A DNA stretch of 64,000 nucleotides from Ornatilinea sp. GTDB lineage: Bacteria > Chloroflexota > Anaerolineae > Anaerolineales > Anaerolineaceae. Below, one piece after another: positions 63,294 through 64,000 of the stretch. Numbering within the stretch: position 1 is the first letter of the stretch; every line of letters starts with the position of its first letter. The notes beneath the pieces were generated by a model. It saw only the letters and a program-made list of their open reading frames with translations. It searched no databases and was not told where the DNA came from. The stretch covers positions 1-64,000 of the forward strand of contig JAHDQE010000044.1 of the NCBI GenBank assembly GCA_018433975.1, read 5' to 3'. The position numbers and the translations under genes were made by a program.

Positions 63294-64000
63294 TTATCTG
63301 CCCAAACGGTTTTCCACAACCATTTGCATTTCACCTATTGGGGCGGAGATACCCGTCCAACACTCAAATGACAGAGCAGCCTGATGTACCAGCATTCCCA
63401 ATCCCGAAACCGCAGTTAATCCGGCATATTGTGCATCCAAGATGAACTTGGTCTTTTGGGGATTGTAGACCGTATCATATATTATCGCGTGTTCCGGAAA
63501 GTGCACATTCTCTGGCCATGGAGAAGCATGCACATCAGGGAACATTCCAACCGGAGTGGTGTTCACAACCAGGTCCACCTTATCCAACAGCGGAATCAAG
63601 GAGCCCGTATCCAGAGAGATTGCATGGAGCAAAACATTATCAGCAAGTTTTTGTTGATAATGAGCCACCACTTCTTCCGCCTGAACTTTCCGCCGCGCCG
63701 CCAGATAGACTTCACAGCCTTGTTCCAGCAGGCCATATACGACTGCTCTTGCTGCCCCACCGGCCCCCAGGACGATAGCTTTTTGTGGGACCAATGACGT
63801 TATATTCGTCAGATCCGCAATAAACCCTGAAGAATCGGTGTTTTCTCCAACCAAGAATGAACCATCTCGATAAATCGTATTAACCGCCCCCATATTTTCA
63901 GCTCGCAAGGTCAAACGATCAAGGAATGGAATAACCGACTGCTTATGAGGAATGGTAACATTTAGACCATCTAATTCCCCGGATCGCAAAGCAGTCGATA
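63294..64000 (-). CDS. aroE: Shikimate dehydrogenase (N-terminus cut by window)
   Basis: The frame is open to the right window edge. The visible 235 or so residues start in the substrate-binding domain (LNVTIPHKQSVIPFLD), continue through the NADP site VLGAGGAARAVVYGL and NTTPVGMFPDV, and end with the C-terminal helix (GLGMLVHQAALSFECWTG). About 55 N-terminal residues are missing. It reduces 3-dehydroshikimate and is the first visible gene of the aro operon. Confidence 0.94.
   Translation of the reverse strand, partial: STALRSGELDGLNVTIPHKQSVIPFLDRLTLRAENMGAVNTIYRDGSFLVGENTDSSGFIADLTNITSLVPQKAIVLGAGGAARAVVYGLLEQGCEVYLAARRKVQAEEVVAHYQQKLADNVLLHAISLDTGSLIPLLDKVDLVVNTTPVGMFPDVHASPWPENVHFPEHAIIYDTVYNPQKTKFILDAQYAGLTAVSGLGMLVHQAALSFECWTGISAPIGEMQMVVENRLGR

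Overview
The window (about 64 kb, moderate GC, no mobile element, CRISPR array or rRNA seen) looks like a chromosomal segment of an anaerobic, monoderm member of the Chloroflexota, most likely class Anaerolineae. This placement is inference: it rests on a soluble [NiFe]-hydrogenase with complex-I-like subunits, a Tad pilus locus with no secretin, a fused AroK-AroB, a type 2 IPP isomerase and a SufCBDSU iron-sulfur system.

Layout. (1) 1-7.6 kb: a hybrid histidine kinase cut by the left window edge, then a threonine synthase fused to a response-regulator receiver domain, an EamA-family transporter, and a convergent MgtA-type P-type ATPase. (2) 7.7-9.2 kb, minus strand: hisS followed by tRNA-His(GTG) and a terminator. 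(3) 9.4-29.1 kb, plus strand: one co-directional hydrogenase block. It starts with a regulatory set (DRTGG, CBS plus HATPase, DRTGG, PHP). It continues with two NuoE/NuoF pairs, a HATPase protein, a ferredoxin-fold protein without cysteines, a HoxU/NuoG-type subunit, HoxY and HoxH. It ends with the maturation protease, a formate/nitrite channel and HypABFCDE. (4) 29.2-30.7 kb: a methyltransferase and a PIG-L deacetylase. (5) 30.8-38.2 kb: sufCBD, a small unknown gene, sufS, sufU and a Rieske protein on the minus strand, divergent from a SufR-like repressor and a SufT-like protein. (6) 38.2-43.9 kb: methyltransferase, HAD protein, serine palmitoyltransferase-like enzyme, polyprenyl synthase and IPP isomerase (minus), with a divergent acyl carrier protein. 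(7) 43.9-47.7 kb, minus: sucCD, an SPFH protein with a C-terminal DNA-binding-like domain, and an unknown helical protein. (8) 48.0-54.4 kb, plus: two Flp pilin genes encoding identical proteins, then cpaB, cpaE, cpaF, tadB and tadC. (9) 54.4-58.1 kb, plus: comF, hpf, efp, a Cys-rich protein and a HAD protein. (10) 58.1-64 kb, minus: a membrane protein and the aromatic operon aroE (cut by the right edge), aroC, aroKB, aroQ, pheA.

How it fits together. The hydrogenase block appears to encode a cytoplasmic NAD(P)-linked, possibly electron-bifurcating [NiFe]-hydrogenase together with its maturation set. The two NuoF-like subunits carry different flavin-site signatures, one of the HydB type and one of the complex I type. 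The SUF block could supply the many Fe-S clusters the hydrogenase needs and seems to be controlled by the divergent SufR-like protein. The best candidates for new biology are the threonine synthase-receiver fusion, the two-flavoprotein hydrogenase with its cysteine-free ferredoxin-fold protein, the identical but synonymously diverged pilin pair, and the SPFH-HTH protein.

Only one stretch longer than 300 bases lacks a gene: 36813-37177, the divergent suf/sufR control region, described in its own entries.
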